DNA of 64,000 bases from Tahibacter soli (GCF_025717065.2 NZ_JAOVZO020000019.1:124001-188000), one strand, 5' to 3'. Positions 1-8,543 are shown, counted from the first letter of the stretch. The notes: a model not told the origin generated them from the sequence alone. Numbers and translations are program-made.

Positions 1-1
1 C

Positions 2-1585
2 GGTTTCGGCGGCGTCATCGCGAGCGTCTGGGTGTCGCTGTACGCCGACCGCCTCGCGCACCGCCGTCGTCTCGCGGCGATCGCAAGCTACTTCGAACAC
101 GCGATCGCGCTGCCGCTGTCGTTTCACGGCGAACACCACACCGGCCGTCTGCTGCGCATCATGCACGGCGGCGCGAGCAACCTGTTCGGTCTGTGGCTCG
201 GCTTCTTCCGCGAACATCTCGCGACGCTGCTCGCGATCCTCGTGATGGTGCCGCTCGCGCTCACGATCAACTGGAAGCTCGCGCTGCTGATGATCGGCCT
301 GATGGTCAGCTTCGCGGTGTTCAACGCGATCGCGATGCGCCGCACGCACAAGGCGCAGGGCGAAGTCGAAGAACTGCACCACGCGATCTCCGAACGCGCC
401 GGCGACGTGTTCGGCAACGTGTCGGTCGTGCAGAGCTTCACGCGCCTGTCGAGCGAAGTCGCGCACGTGCGCGGCATGATGAGCCGCGTGCTCGCCGCGC
501 AGTATCCGGTGCTGCGCGGCTGGGCCGTGCTGTCGGTGCTCAACCGCGCCGCGAGCACGCTGACGATCATCGCGATCTTCGCGCTCGGCGCGTCGCTCAA
601 CGCCAAGGGCGAAGTGACGGTGGGCCAGATCGTGAGCTTCGTCGGTTTCGCGATGATGCTGATCGGCCGTCTCGAACAATTTGCCGGCTTCATCTCGGGC
701 CTGTTCTTCCAGACGCATTCGCTCAACGACTTCTTCCGCGTGCTCGACACGCGCCTCGCGAACGTCGACAAGCCCGGCGCGCCGGACCTCGTCGCGCCGC
801 GCGGCGAAGTCGCGTTCGAGAACGTGTCGTTCGGCTACGACCCTGCGCAACCGGCGCTCAGGAACCTGTCGTTCCGTGTGCGCGCCGGCGGTACGGTCGC
901 GCTGGTCGGCCCGACCGGCGCCGGCAAGACAACCGCGCTGTCGCTGCTGTACCGCGCGTACGATCCGAGCGAGGGCAGGATCACGGTCGACGGCGTCGAC
1001 ATCCGCGACGTCGGCATCGATTCGCTGCGCCGGAACATCTCGGTGGTGTTCCAGGACCCGGGCCTGTTCTATCGCTCGATCGCCGACAACCTGCGCATCG
1101 GCAAACCCGACGCGACGGACGCCGACATCGAAGCCGCCGCGCGCGCGGCCGAGGCGCATCGCTTCGTATCGGCGAAGCCGGACGGCTACGCGACGCTCGT
1201 CGCCGAGCGCGGCCGCTCGCTCTCGGGCGGCGAACGCCAGCGCCTGGCCATCGCGCGCGCGATGCTCAAGGACGCGCCGATCCTGATCCTCGACGAAGCG
1301 ACGAGCGCGCTCGACAACGCGACCGAAGCGCGCATCCAGCGCGCGCTCGGTGCGCTGACGAAGAACCGCACGACGTTCGTGATCGCGCATCGCCTGACGA
1401 CGGTGCGCAACGCCGACCTGATCCTCGTGCTCAAGGACGGCGAACTCGTCGAACAGGGGCGCTACGCGGAGCTCGTCGCGCAGGGCGGCCTGTTCGCGGA
1501 GCTCGACGGCCAGGGGCGGTTCGTGGAAGACGCGGTGGACGACGGGTCGGAGGAGCCGGCGGTGCTGGAAGCGCGGGCGGCGTGA
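2..1585 (+). CDS. ndvA: Cyclic beta-1,2-glucan ABC exporter (ChvA/NdvA type), 5'-truncated
   Basis: The reading frame is open from base 2, so the start lies left of the window; 527 residues are visible. It is a half-transporter with the membrane domain first and the ATPase second. The membrane part carries several hydrophobic helices up to about base 700. The ATPase has Walker A GPTGAGKTT (near base 907), signature LSGGE (near 1220), Walker B LILDEATSALD (near 1285) and the H-loop IAHRLTT (near 1385). Local wording such as FGLWLGFFREHLAT, QYPVLRGWA and SALNRAAST-like stretches resembles Agrobacterium ChvA and Rhizobium NdvA, which export cyclic beta-1,2-glucan to the periplasm. The substrate is inferred from that resemblance; a lipid A or other type-1 exporter is the alternative. 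No glucan synthase is visible here. Confidence 0.85.
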   Translation, partial: GFGGVIASVWVSLYADRLAHRRRLAAIASYFEHAIALPLSFHGEHHTGRLLRIMHGGASNLFGLWLGFFREHLATLLAILVMVPLALTINWKLALLMIGLMVSFAVFNAIAMRRTHKAQGEVEELHHAISERAGDVFGNVSVVQSFTRLSSEVAHVRGMMSRVLAAQYPVLRGWAVLSVLNRAASTLTIIAIFALGASLNAKGEVTVGQIVSFVGFAMMLIGRLEQFAGFISGLFFQTHSLNDFFRVLDTRLANVDKPGAPDLVAPRGEVAFENVSFGYDPAQPALRNLSFRVRAGGTVALVGPTGAGKTTALSLLYRAYDPSEGRITVDGVDIRDVGIDSLRRNISVVFQDPGLFYRSIADNLRIGKPDATDADIEAAARAAEAHRFVSAKPDGYATLVAERGRSLSGGERQRLAIARAMLKDAPILILDEATSALDNATEARIQRALGALTKNRTTFVIAHRLTTVRNADLILVLKDGELVEQGRYAELVAQGGLFAELDGQGRFVEDAVDDGSEEPAVLEARAA

Positions 1586-1635
1586 CGGCGCGAAACGCGG
1601 AAGCCTCGACGGGCGAGGCTTCCGCGGTGAAGGCT

Positions 1636-1848
1636 TCAGGCGCGGGTGACGACGAGACGGCCGGAGGTGGCGCGGATGGTGACGACATCGCCGGGCAGGA
1701 AGCCGGCGTTGATGAGCCAGATGCCGCAGAGGCGGAGGTGGGGGACTTCGCGGGGGAGGTGCGCGGCGTCTTCGGCCGGGTAGTAGGCCGTACCGACGCG
1801 AATTTGCTTTGTGGAAGAGTTGGATGACGTATGCTTGCGCTTATCCAT
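1636..1848 (-). CDS. SymE-like type I toxin family protein
   Basis: This 70-residue protein ends in the pattern HLRLCGIWLINAGF, then PGDVVTIRATSGRLVV. That is the SymE signature (L.G.WL..AGF..G..V.I....G.L), a swapped-hairpin AbrB-like fold that in E. coli forms an SOS-induced toxin held down by the antisense RNA SymR. A strong ribosome site, AGGAG six bases before the ATG, supports the start. The gene stands alone, pointing at the exporter gene, 51 bp from its stop. A long inverted repeat lies 107-181 bp upstream. No LexA box was recognised and an antisense RNA cannot be shown from sequence alone. Toxicity is inferred from the family; many SymE-like genes in other bacteria are untested. Confidence 0.72.
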   Translation of the reverse strand: MDKRKHTSSNSSTKQIRVGTAYYPAEDAAHLPREVPHLRLCGIWLINAGFLPGDVVTIRATSGRLVVTRA

Positions 1849-1954
1849 GAGCCACTCCTAAGAGGTGGTTTGTGGTTAGCGAACGGCGTGGGGCTAACCG
1901 CGCCGTTCGCGCTTTCGCCCTTGAGCGATTGATCGCTGCGGGCGACTTCCAGAG

Positions 1955-2029
1955 AGCACCGCGCGGAAGGCCGTCAAGGATTCGGTTCTATCGAACTTGC
2001 GCAGTCCTTGACGGCCTGAGCACGGTGCT
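1955..2029. repeat. Long two-part inverted repeat upstream of the SymE-like gene
   Basis: An outer 7-bp arm pair (AGCACCG at 1955-1961, CGGTGCT at 2023-2029) encloses an inner perfect 12-bp pair (GGCCGTCAAGGA at 1969-1980, TCCTTGACGGCC at 2005-2016). The loop contains a small TTCG..CGAA stem. It is unlike the dispersed palindromes to its right. If the SymE-like gene is transcribed through it, it would be a strong leader hairpin; it could equally be a separate structured RNA or an old element end. Confidence 0.6.
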
Positions 2030-2097
2030 AGGCTGAGACGACCGCAGCGAGCAGTTGTATTGCGCTCGACGCTGCGAGCTTCGGCTTCCTTCTTTTG

Positions 2098-2192
2098 CTC
2101 GTCATACCGGCGCAGGCCGGTATCCAGCTTTTCGGTGTCGGCGAAAACCGAGCCTGGAAGCTGGATACCGGCCTTCGCCGGTATGACGGCTT
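2098..2192. repeat. Paired REP-like palindrome (family A)
   Basis: Two head-to-head copies of a short palindrome, GTCATACCGGCGCAGG.. and its inverse ..CCGGTATGAC, surround a centre of roughly 35 bp. Together they form one long hairpin with smaller hairpins in each arm, like a BIME. The same layout recurs at least six more times in the window with different centres. Confidence 0.8.
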
Positions 2193-2217
2193 TGTAGATG
2201 GGCCGTGCAAATGGTTT

Positions 2218-2303
2218 GTCATTCCAGCGAAAGCTGGAATCCAGCCGTTGCTGTTGCTCTTGACGTCTAAAAGCCGGATTCCAGCTTTCGCTGGAATGAC
2301 GAG
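2218..2303. repeat. Paired REP-like palindrome (family A)
   Basis: GTCATTCCAGCGAAAGC..GGAATCCAGC and its inverse CCAGCTTTCGCTGGAATGAC flank about 30 bp of unrelated centre. Arms differ from the 2098 pair by compensating changes (CCAGC/GCTGG versus CCGGC/GCCGG), so base pairing is conserved while the sequence varies. Confidence 0.8.
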
Positions 2304-2349
2304 TCGCCGAACGAAACGACAACGAAGACCCAAGCGCCCCCTCACCCAA

Positions 2350-2381
2350 CCCTCTCCCCCAAAAGCGTTTGGGGGAGAGGG
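2350..2381. repeat. CCCTCTCCCCC hairpin repeat (family B)
   Basis: CCCTCTCCCCCAAA and TTTGGGGGAGAGGG form a near-perfect hairpin with a short loop, preceded by CCCCTCACCCAA. The same hairpin, often with that prefix, occurs at 27049, 27111, 33361 and 33500. It has no T-tract, so terminator activity is uncertain. Confidence 0.75.
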
Positions 2382-2427
2382 CCATGCACGGCGCACCTTG
2401 ACGTCCACGTGTTTAATTTGCGCAAAA

Positions 2428-2460
2428 AGCTGGATACCGGCCTTCGCCGGTATGACGAGC
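2428..2460. repeat. Single half of a family A palindrome
   Basis: Only the right half (AGCTGGATACCGGCC..GGTATGACGAGC) is present, nearly identical to the right arm at 2158-2188. It is a solitary copy, probably left after loss of its partner. Confidence 0.7.
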
Positions 2461-2663
2461 TGAAAGCGGCGACGGCGACGGCGACGCCGTCGCCGTTGCT
2501 TCTGGCGGCAGGAAGCCGCCCGCTCTACCCGGGGCTCCGTCGGTCGCGGCCGTCGGGGTGCCCTTGGAGGGTGCAGGGAGGGGTTGGGCAAGCAACCTCT
2601 CCTTGCTCGCTCGCGGCAGCGAGCGAAACGCTTTGTTCAACGCGAAAGCGACAACGAGGGCTA

Positions 2664-3809
2664 TCAACCCGCGCTTTTCTTCTTCCACAAATCCAAAACC
2701 TCCTTCTCGCGCTCCGCCGTCAACCCCGCCTTCAACTTGGCCTGCCGCTCGGCAGGCAAAGTCCCGAACCACGCGAGCGTATCGCCCGCCGTCGTCGCCA
2801 ACGGCCGAAACGTGAGCCCCTGCTCAAGCGCCCGCTTGATGCTGCGACTGGCGAAGCCCGCCGAATCGCCCGCCGCCGGTATCCACACCGGCATGTCGCC
2901 CCACGGCGCCACTTTCTGCGCCTCGAGGAAATCGGCCGGCACCCAGGTGAACTGCGCGCCCGCGGTCGTCGTCGCGCGGATGCCGTACAGCATGCCGGCC
3001 GTCGAGAGCTTGTAGTCCGGACCGGTCGCGTTGAACGTGCCGAACACGCGGCGTTCGGCCATGCGTATCGACCATTCGGCGAGATCGCGCGCGTCGATGA
3101 ACTGCACCGGATCGTCGCCGTTGCCCGGTGCGAGCACTTCGCCGCCGCGCGCGATGCGCACCGGCCAGTACGAGAAGCGGTCGGTTTCGTCGCCGGGACC
3201 GACGATGAGGCCCGGGCGGATGATCGTCGCCTTGTCCTTGAACCATTGGTGGACTTCCTGTTCCGAGCGCGCCTTGAGCGGCCCGTACAGCGCCATGTTC
3301 GCGCGCACCGCGTCCTGCGTTTCGGCCATCGCATCCTTGCCGTCGTACTTCGCGGTTGCGGCGTTTTCGTCCGCGCCGCCGTCGGCATTGCTCTCGTACA
3401 CCGAAATCGTCGAGATGAAGACGTACTGGCCGACCTTGCTCTTGAGCACCTTGCCAGCATCGCGCACCCAGAACGGCAGCGTCGTGGGGTTGTCGATGCA
3501 GACGTCCCATTCGCGGTCCTTGAGCGCGGCCAGGTCGCCGGTGTTGCGGTCGCCGTGCAGTTCTTCGACCTCGCCCGGCCACTCCTTCTTCGCGCGCTTG
3601 CCGCGATTGAACAAAGTGACTTTGTGCCCTCGCGCGAGTGCGTAACGCACCTGGTGCGGCCCGGTGAAGCCGGTGCCGCCGAGTATCAGGATGCGCAGCG
3701 GCTTGCCCGGCGCCGCGTCGGCGGCGTGCGCCGCCGGGGCGACGCCGCGCAGCGCCCACGCGGCGGCGGCGGCGGTTCCGAGTTTGAGCAGGTTGCGGCG
3801 ATCGATCAT
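2664..3809 (-). CDS. Tat-exported NAD-dependent epimerase/dehydratase
   Basis: The 381-residue product begins with a twin-arginine signal (RRNLLKLG near residues 4-11, then an Ala-rich hydrophobic stretch ending AHAADA). The mature part opens with a Rossmann dinucleotide motif GGTGFTG, has an N-terminal arginine (NRGK) fitting NADP or NAD ribose, and an ISTISVY segment where epimerase-family members place their catalytic Ser/Tyr. It resembles extended short-chain dehydrogenase/epimerase proteins. A folded, cofactor-bearing enzyme fits Tat export. The ATG at 3809 overlaps the TGA of the upstream carrier gene by four bases, so the two are probably translationally coupled. The substrate is unknown. 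A longer upstream extension of this frame is not real because it runs antiparallel through the carrier gene. Confidence 0.88.
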   Translation of the reverse strand: MIDRRNLLKLGTAAAAAWALRGVAPAAHAADAAPGKPLRILILGGTGFTGPHQVRYALARGHKVTLFNRGKRAKKEWPGEVEELHGDRNTGDLAALKDREWDVCIDNPTTLPFWVRDAGKVLKSKVGQYVFISTISVYESNADGGADENAATAKYDGKDAMAETQDAVRANMALYGPLKARSEQEVHQWFKDKATIIRPGLIVGPGDETDRFSYWPVRIARGGEVLAPGNGDDPVQFIDARDLAEWSIRMAERRVFGTFNATGPDYKLSTAGMLYGIRATTTAGAQFTWVPADFLEAQKVAPWGDMPVWIPAAGDSAGFASRSIKRALEQGLTFRPLATTAGDTLAWFGTLPAERQAKLKAGLTAEREKEVLDLWKKKSAG

Positions 3810-5176
3810 GAGCGTTTTCCTTCGGCGGCGAGGTGCGATGCGAATGCGGAAGCGACCGGGAGCGGCAGCGCCGACGGCGCGAGACGCGCATGGCGCCGGC
3901 CGAGCCAGACCGCGACGGCGAGCCATGCGGCCGACACCGGCACGGCCGCGAGCGCGATGCCCGACAGGCCCAGGCCGAGCGCCGCGAGTCCCGTATGCGT
4001 CCACGCGCCGAGCTGGTCGCCGAGGCGGAACACGAACGTGTCGATGAAATTTTTCGCCTTGTATTTTTGTTCGCGCGACAACGGTACGTACAGCACTTCG
4101 CGCGCGGGGCCGGTCAACGCGAAATTGCCGGTGCGGCGCAGCACCTGCATGACGATGACGACCGAGAGCAGCGGCGCCGCGGCGAGCGCCAGAAAGCCCA
4201 GGACCGACAACAGCGGAACGAGCGCGAGGATCGCGCCGACGCCGATGCGGCTCATCAGCCGCCCGGTCAGCACGAGCTGCAGCACGAGCGTCAGGCCGTT
4301 GACCCACACGTCGACCTGCGCGAAGTACGCGGTGCGTGCGGCGCGGTCGACGATCTCGCGTGCGACGATTTCCGCTTGCAGGAAGTACAGGAACGTCGAG
4401 CCGATCGTGAACAGCAGCATGAACACCGCGATGCCCGCGAGGTACGGCGACTGCGCGACGCCGGCAAACCCCGCCCACACGCTGCCGCCGATCACTTCGC
4501 GCTCGGCGCGGCTCTGCGCATCGCCGCTCGCCGCGACGCGCGCCGACAGCGCGTACATCGCGCGCAGCGCCGCTTCCAGCAGCACCGCCGAAACGATCAG
4601 GAGCGGCAAGGTGCCGACCGCGTGCACGAGCCAGCCCGTGAGCAGGCCGCCGGCGACGCCGCCGAGCGTGCCGCCGGCGCCGATCACGCCGTACAGGCGC
4701 TTCGCCTGGCGCGTGGCGAACACGTCGGACATCACGGCCCAGAACAGCGACACGACGAAGACCGCGAACACCGCGAGCCAGACGAAGAACACGCGGCCGA
4801 CCCACACCTGCGCCGAGTCCGGCGCATACCTGAGCGCGAACCAGAAGCCGACCAGACACAGGATCATCGCGCGGTACGCCCACGCGACGAACGCGCGGCG
4901 CGGCAGTCGCGACACGAGCCGCGAAAACAGCGGGCTGACGAGGGCGGTGACGGTGAGTGTGCCGAGAAACAGCCACGGCAGGTTGTTGACGCCGCCGGCG
5001 ACGCCCATCTCGTCGCGGATCGGGCGCAGCACGTAGTAGCTCGCGAGCACGCAGAAGAAGTATACGAATGCCAGAAGCAGCGGCGCGCGTTCGTCGCGAC
5101 GCACGCTGAACAGCGCATGCAGCAGGCCGTCGTCGTGGCGCGGATCGGGATCGCGCGCCGGCAGCTCGGTGCTCAT
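3806..5176 (-). CDS. ATP/ADP-translocase-like major-facilitator membrane carrier
   Basis: This 456-residue polytopic protein has about 12 hydrophobic segments, starting at LLLAFVYFFCVLASYYVLRPIRDEMG. That stretch and the motif YGVIGAGGTLGGVAGG recall the bacterial NTP/NDP exchange and related MFS carriers (Npt family, COG3202-like). In free-living bacteria such proteins are widespread but their cargo is not known, so nucleotide transport should not be assumed. The start ATG overlaps the stop of a 40-codon ORF upstream (ATGA), and its own stop overlaps the start of the Tat-exported epimerase, giving a tight three-gene operon. Confidence 0.8.
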   Translation of the reverse strand: MSTELPARDPDPRHDDGLLHALFSVRRDERAPLLLAFVYFFCVLASYYVLRPIRDEMGVAGGVNNLPWLFLGTLTVTALVSPLFSRLVSRLPRRAFVAWAYRAMILCLVGFWFALRYAPDSAQVWVGRVFFVWLAVFAVFVVSLFWAVMSDVFATRQAKRLYGVIGAGGTLGGVAGGLLTGWLVHAVGTLPLLIVSAVLLEAALRAMYALSARVAASGDAQSRAEREVIGGSVWAGFAGVAQSPYLAGIAVFMLLFTIGSTFLYFLQAEIVAREIVDRAARTAYFAQVDVWVNGLTLVLQLVLTGRLMSRIGVGAILALVPLLSVLGFLALAAAPLLSVVIVMQVLRRTGNFALTGPAREVLYVPLSREQKYKAKNFIDTFVFRLGDQLGAWTHTGLAALGLGLSGIALAAVPVSAAWLAVAVWLGRRHARLAPSALPLPVASAFASHLAAEGKRS

Positions 5177-5295
5177 GCGCGCATCCTGCGGCGGCGCGCG
5201 GGCGCGAGCCAGTCGCGGCGTGCGAAGAGGCGGGCGGCATCGGCGCGAACGGAGCGCGCACGGCGTACGGGGTAGCGGCGATAGGCCTTGCTCAT
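5173..5295 (-). CDS. Small Arg-rich ORF (40 aa) translationally coupled to the carrier
   Basis: From ATG at 5295 to TGA at 5173, 40 residues begin MSKAYRRYPVRRARSV and end PARRRRMRA; about 15 are Arg. The best ribosome site of the neighbourhood, GAGGAGGAG, lies directly upstream. The TGA overlaps the ATG of the carrier gene (ATGA), so ribosomes finishing this ORF would feed the carrier start. The carrier itself lacks a comparable separate site. This could be a genuine small protein, a leader peptide whose Arg-rich run senses translation, or an N-terminal part of a longer ancestral carrier. No family is recognised. Confidence 0.6.
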   Translation of the reverse strand: MSKAYRRYPVRRARSVRADAARLFARRDWLAPARRRRMRA

Positions 5296-5457
5296 GGTCT
5301 CCTCCTCGATGCGTTCGCCCCCGGACGCCCGTCGATTACAGGCTTTAGCGCGCGTCGCGGCATCGGCTGGAAGTCAGGGGCGATGTTGTGGATTCGGCGC
5401 TTTTCCGTTGCGCGCACGCATGCGAAAGTCGCGGTTCCGGCGCACTTTGGAGTTCGC

Positions 5458-6402
5458 ATGAACGGCAACAACCTTCCCGATCGCACCGCGATCGAAGCCG
5501 CCGCCGCGCGCGTCGGCGACCGCGTGCGCACGACGCCGGTGCTGCGTCTGGGCCTGCGCCCGTTCAACCTCGCCGGCGAGCTCGTGCTCAAGCTCGAATG
5601 CCTGCAGCACACCGGTTCGTTCAAGCCGCGCGGCGCGTTCAATCGCGTGCTGTCGGCCGGTCGCGTGCCCGATGCGGGCCTGATCGCCGCATCGGGCGGC
5701 AATCACGGCGCCGCCGTCGCGTACGTCGCGCTCGAACTGGGCCTGCCCGCCGAAATCTTCGTGCCGTCGATCGTCGTGCCGTCGAAACTCGATCGCATCC
5801 GCCAGTACGGCGCCGACGTGCGGATCGGCGGCGACCGCTACGCCGACGCGCTCGCCGCGAGCGAACGCCGCGCGCGCGACACCGGCGCGCTCGCCGTGCA
5901 CGCGTACGACGACGCCGACGTGATCGCGGGCCAGGGCGGCGTCGCTCGTGAGTTCGAGGCGCAGGCCGGCACGCTCGATACCGTACTCGTCGCGGTCGGC
6001 GGCGGCGGTCTCGTCGCCGGCATCGCAGCGTGGTACGCCGGCCGCACGCGCGTCGTCGCGGTCGAACCGCGCACGAGCCGCGCGCTCGACGCCGCGCTCG
6101 CGGCCGGCGAACCGGTCGACGTCGACGTCGCCGGCATCGCGGCCGACTCGCTCGGCGCGCGCCGCGCCGGCGAACGCGCGTTCGCGATCGCGCGCGATAC
6201 CGGCGTCACATCGGTACTTGTAGACGACGAGAACATCCGCGTCGCGCAGCGCATGCTGTGGAAGCACACGCGCGTCTTCGCCGAGCCGGGCGGCGCGACC
6301 GCGCTGGCGGCGATCCTTTCGCGCGCCTACACGCCGCAGCCCGGCGAGCGCGTCGGCGTCGTCGTCTGCGGCGCGAACGGCGATCCGACGGTTCTGGCAT
6401 AA
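5458..6402 (+). CDS. PLP-dependent serine/threonine dehydratase-like enzyme
   Basis: The 314-residue protein is a fold-type II PLP enzyme. The Schiff-base lysine sits in GSFKPRGA (Lys56), the substrate/phosphate region in ASGGNHGAAVA, and the phosphate loop GGGGLVAG near residue 180. This layout is that of catabolic threonine or serine dehydratases and of serine racemases, which deaminate or racemise hydroxy amino acids. There is no C-terminal ACT domain, so feedback control as in biosynthetic IlvA is not expected. An upstream in-frame start at 5383 was rejected: ATG 5458 is preceded by GGAG at a good distance and fits family length. It points away from the carrier operon and toward pepQ, 63 bp downstream. 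Confidence 0.88.
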   Translation: MNGNNLPDRTAIEAAAARVGDRVRTTPVLRLGLRPFNLAGELVLKLECLQHTGSFKPRGAFNRVLSAGRVPDAGLIAASGGNHGAAVAYVALELGLPAEIFVPSIVVPSKLDRIRQYGADVRIGGDRYADALAASERRARDTGALAVHAYDDADVIAGQGGVAREFEAQAGTLDTVLVAVGGGGLVAGIAAWYAGRTRVVAVEPRTSRALDAALAAGEPVDVDVAGIAADSLGARRAGERAFAIARDTGVTSVLVDDENIRVAQRMLWKHTRVFAEPGGATALAAILSRAYTPQPGERVGVVVCGANGDPTVLA

Positions 6403-6465
6403 GCCGCGGTCGCCGCACGGGTCGCTCATACGGCAAAATGGCGGGGCATCGCTTCGGAGTTCCCC

Positions 6466-7788
6466 ATGCCAACCGCACTGCTCGGCCAGCTCTATCCGGA
6501 CCACCTCGCGACGCTCGCGCAGCGCGCGGCGAAGGCGCTCGAGCGCGGCGGCTACGACCACCTCGTCGTCGCCGCCGGCAACGCGCACTACCGTTTCCTC
6601 GACGACAACGCCTATCCGTTCCACGTCAATCCGCAGTTCAAGGCATGGCTGCCGGTGACGCGCGCGCCGGGTTCGTGGCTCGTCATCACGCCCGGTTCGC
6701 GTCCGAAGCTCGTATACCTGCAGCCGCACGACTACTGGCACGTCGTGCCCGAGGCGCCTGCCGGCTACTGGGTCGAATACTTCGACATCGTCGTGATCCG
6801 CGAAGAAAAGGACGCGCTCGCGCACCTGCCGCAAGGCCGCGCGGCGATCGTCGGCGAGGCGTCGGCCGCGATCGGCGACTACGCGCCGAACAATCCGCCG
6901 GTCGTGCTCGACTATCTGCACTACCACCGCGCGTGGAAGACGCCATACGAGCTCGCGATGATGCGCGTCGCGTCGAAGCTCGGCGCGCGCGCGCATCGCG
7001 CGGCCGAAGCGGCGTTCCGCGGCGGACAGTCCGAGTACGGCATCCACATGGCCTATCTCGACGCCGCGCGCGAAACCGACAACGAACTGCCGTACGGCAA
7101 CATCGTCGCGCTGAACGAGCACGGCGCCGTGCTGCACTACACGAATCTCGACCGCAATCCGCCGGTCGAGTCGCATTCGTTTCTGATCGACGCCGGCGCG
7201 AGCTTCCACGGCTACGCGAGCGACATCACGCGCACGTACGCGGCGCCGCACGCCGGCGAGTTCGGCGAGCTGGTGGATGCGGTCGACGCGGCGCAGCGCG
7301 GTTTTTGCGACAAAGTACGCAAAGGCCAGAACTATCCCGAGCTGCACGTGCATGCGCACCACGTGCTCGCGGGCATCCTGCGCGAGCAGGGCTTCATCCG
7401 CATGTCGGCCGAAAGCGCGGTGGAATCGGGCGTGTCGAGCACGTTCTTCCCGCACGGCCTCGGCCACTACATCGGTCTGCAGGTGCACGACGTCGGCGGT
7501 TTCCAGCGCGACGAAACCGGCGGCGCGATTCCCAAGCCCGCGGGGCATCCGTACCTGCGCCTCACGCGCACGATCGACGCCGGCCACGTCATGACGATCG
7601 AACCGGGCATCTACTTCATCGACATGCTGCTGGCGCAACTCAAGGGCAAACCGGCCGCGAGCGACGTGAACTGGGACAAGGTCGACGCGTTCCGGCGCTA
7701 CGGCGGCGTGCGCATCGAGGACGACGTCGTCTGCACCGACGGCGCGCCGGAAAATCTCACGCGCGACGCGTTCGCGGCGATCGCATGA
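6466..7788 (+). CDS. pepQ: Xaa-Pro dipeptidase (prolidase) PepQ
   Basis: The 440-residue protein matches E. coli PepQ along its length, including the N-terminal FLDDNAYPFHVNPQFKAW. The five M24 metal ligands are present: Asp242 (LIDAG), Asp253 (SDITRT), His334 (GHYIGL), Glu379 (TIEPGIY) and Glu418 (RIEDDV). It cleaves dipeptides with C-terminal proline in the cytoplasm using two metal ions. GGAG precedes the ATG. Its stop overlaps the start of a membrane-protein gene (ATGA), implying one operon. Confidence 0.95.
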   Translation: MPTALLGQLYPDHLATLAQRAAKALERGGYDHLVVAAGNAHYRFLDDNAYPFHVNPQFKAWLPVTRAPGSWLVITPGSRPKLVYLQPHDYWHVVPEAPAGYWVEYFDIVVIREEKDALAHLPQGRAAIVGEASAAIGDYAPNNPPVVLDYLHYHRAWKTPYELAMMRVASKLGARAHRAAEAAFRGGQSEYGIHMAYLDAARETDNELPYGNIVALNEHGAVLHYTNLDRNPPVESHSFLIDAGASFHGYASDITRTYAAPHAGEFGELVDAVDAAQRGFCDKVRKGQNYPELHVHAHHVLAGILREQGFIRMSAESAVESGVSSTFFPHGLGHYIGLQVHDVGGFQRDETGGAIPKPAGHPYLRLTRTIDAGHVMTIEPGIYFIDMLLAQLKGKPAASDVNWDKVDAFRRYGGVRIEDDVVCTDGAPENLTRDAFAAIA

Positions 7789-8543
7789 GCTCGCGCGCGC
7801 CGCGCGACGCGACGCGCAAGCCGGCCGAACCCCGCAAGCCGACGCTGTTCGACCGCGGGCGCGAAGTCGGCCGCGTGCGCGAGACGATCGAACGCCTCGA
7901 GTCGCCGCGCCTGCAGATGATGTTCATCGTCGCGCTGACCGGCGCGGCCGGTTTCGCCGCTTCGTATACGATGCTCGTCGCCGGACTGCATGCGATGTGG
8001 CTGCGCTATCCGCTCGCGGTCGCCGTCGCATACCTCGTTTTTCTCGGCCTGCTGTGGCTGTGGCTGCGCGCGATCGACCGCGGTCACGAGCGCAACGACG
8101 CGCTCGACAGCGACGCGGCCGACCTCGCCGTCGACGCGAGCGACGCGCTCTTGCGGTCGACGCCGGGCGGCGACGGCGCGGGCAGCGGCCCCGATTTCGA
8201 CCTCGATATCGGCGGTGCCGATCTCGACGAGGGCGCGCCGATCGCGCTGGTGATCGCGGTCGCCGTCGCAGCGGTCGTCGCCGTCGCGGCGGCGTTCTGG
8301 GCCGTGTTCGCGATCGTCGGCGGCGCGCCGGTGCTCCTGGCCGAACTCGCGGTCGACGCCGCGCTCGCACGCGGCCTGTACCTGCGCGTTCGCACGATCG
8401 ACCGCAACCGCCATTGGTTGCGAACGGCCGTGGCGCGCACCGTGTGGCGTTTCGCCGCCGTCGCCGGCGTGTTCGGCGCGATCGGCGCGCTACTTGCTTG
8501 GCTCGTGCCGGGCGCGGACTCGATCGGCGATATCCACGGCTGA
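7785..8543 (+). CDS. Conserved-type membrane protein of unknown function
   Basis: The start ATG overlaps the pepQ stop by four bases. The 252-residue protein has a basic N-terminus (Arg-rich, residues 1-45), two helices at about 46-66 and 70-92, an acidic Asp-rich loop, one long hydrophobic stretch at about 148-178 (two helices) and a last helix at about 222-244. The loop contains repeated DLDIGGADLDEG-type acidic runs. I do not recognise a family. Coupling to pepQ suggests co-expression but not a shared function. Confidence 0.75.
   Translation: MSSRAPRDATRKPAEPRKPTLFDRGREVGRVRETIERLESPRLQMMFIVALTGAAGFAASYTMLVAGLHAMWLRYPLAVAVAYLVFLGLLWLWLRAIDRGHERNDALDSDAADLAVDASDALLRSTPGGDGAGSGPDFDLDIGGADLDEGAPIALVIAVAVAAVVAVAAAFWAVFAIVGGAPVLLAELAVDAALARGLYLRVRTIDRNRHWLRTAVARTVWRFAAVAGVFGAIGALLAWLVPGADSIGDIHG

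Larger units (their letters stand above)
1849..2663. other. 815-bp non-coding, repeat-rich region
   Basis: I see no convincing gene here. From left to right it holds the 1955-2029 inverted repeat, two complete paired palindromes (2098-2192, 2218-2303), a CCCTCTCCCCC hairpin (2350-2381), a half palindrome (2428-2460) and a GGCGACGGCGAC/GTCGCCG-type GC-rich hairpin near 2468-2497. Open frames across it are artefacts of the repeats. Confidence 0.7.

Noticed and set aside
2098-2460. A CRISPR-like series of repeats
   Set aside because: The repeats are inverted pairs with unequal centres and variable sequence, not direct repeats of one length with regular spacers. No cas genes are near.
2409-5036. 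A long 875-residue open frame on the plus strand
   Set aside because: It runs opposite to the epimerase and carrier genes, is rich in Arg and low-complexity stretches, and starts in a repeat. It is a GC-rich shadow.
3810-5261. An N-terminal extension fusing the epimerase with an upstream 480-residue region
   Set aside because: The extension lies out of frame over the carrier gene. The natural start is the twin-arginine Met at 3809.
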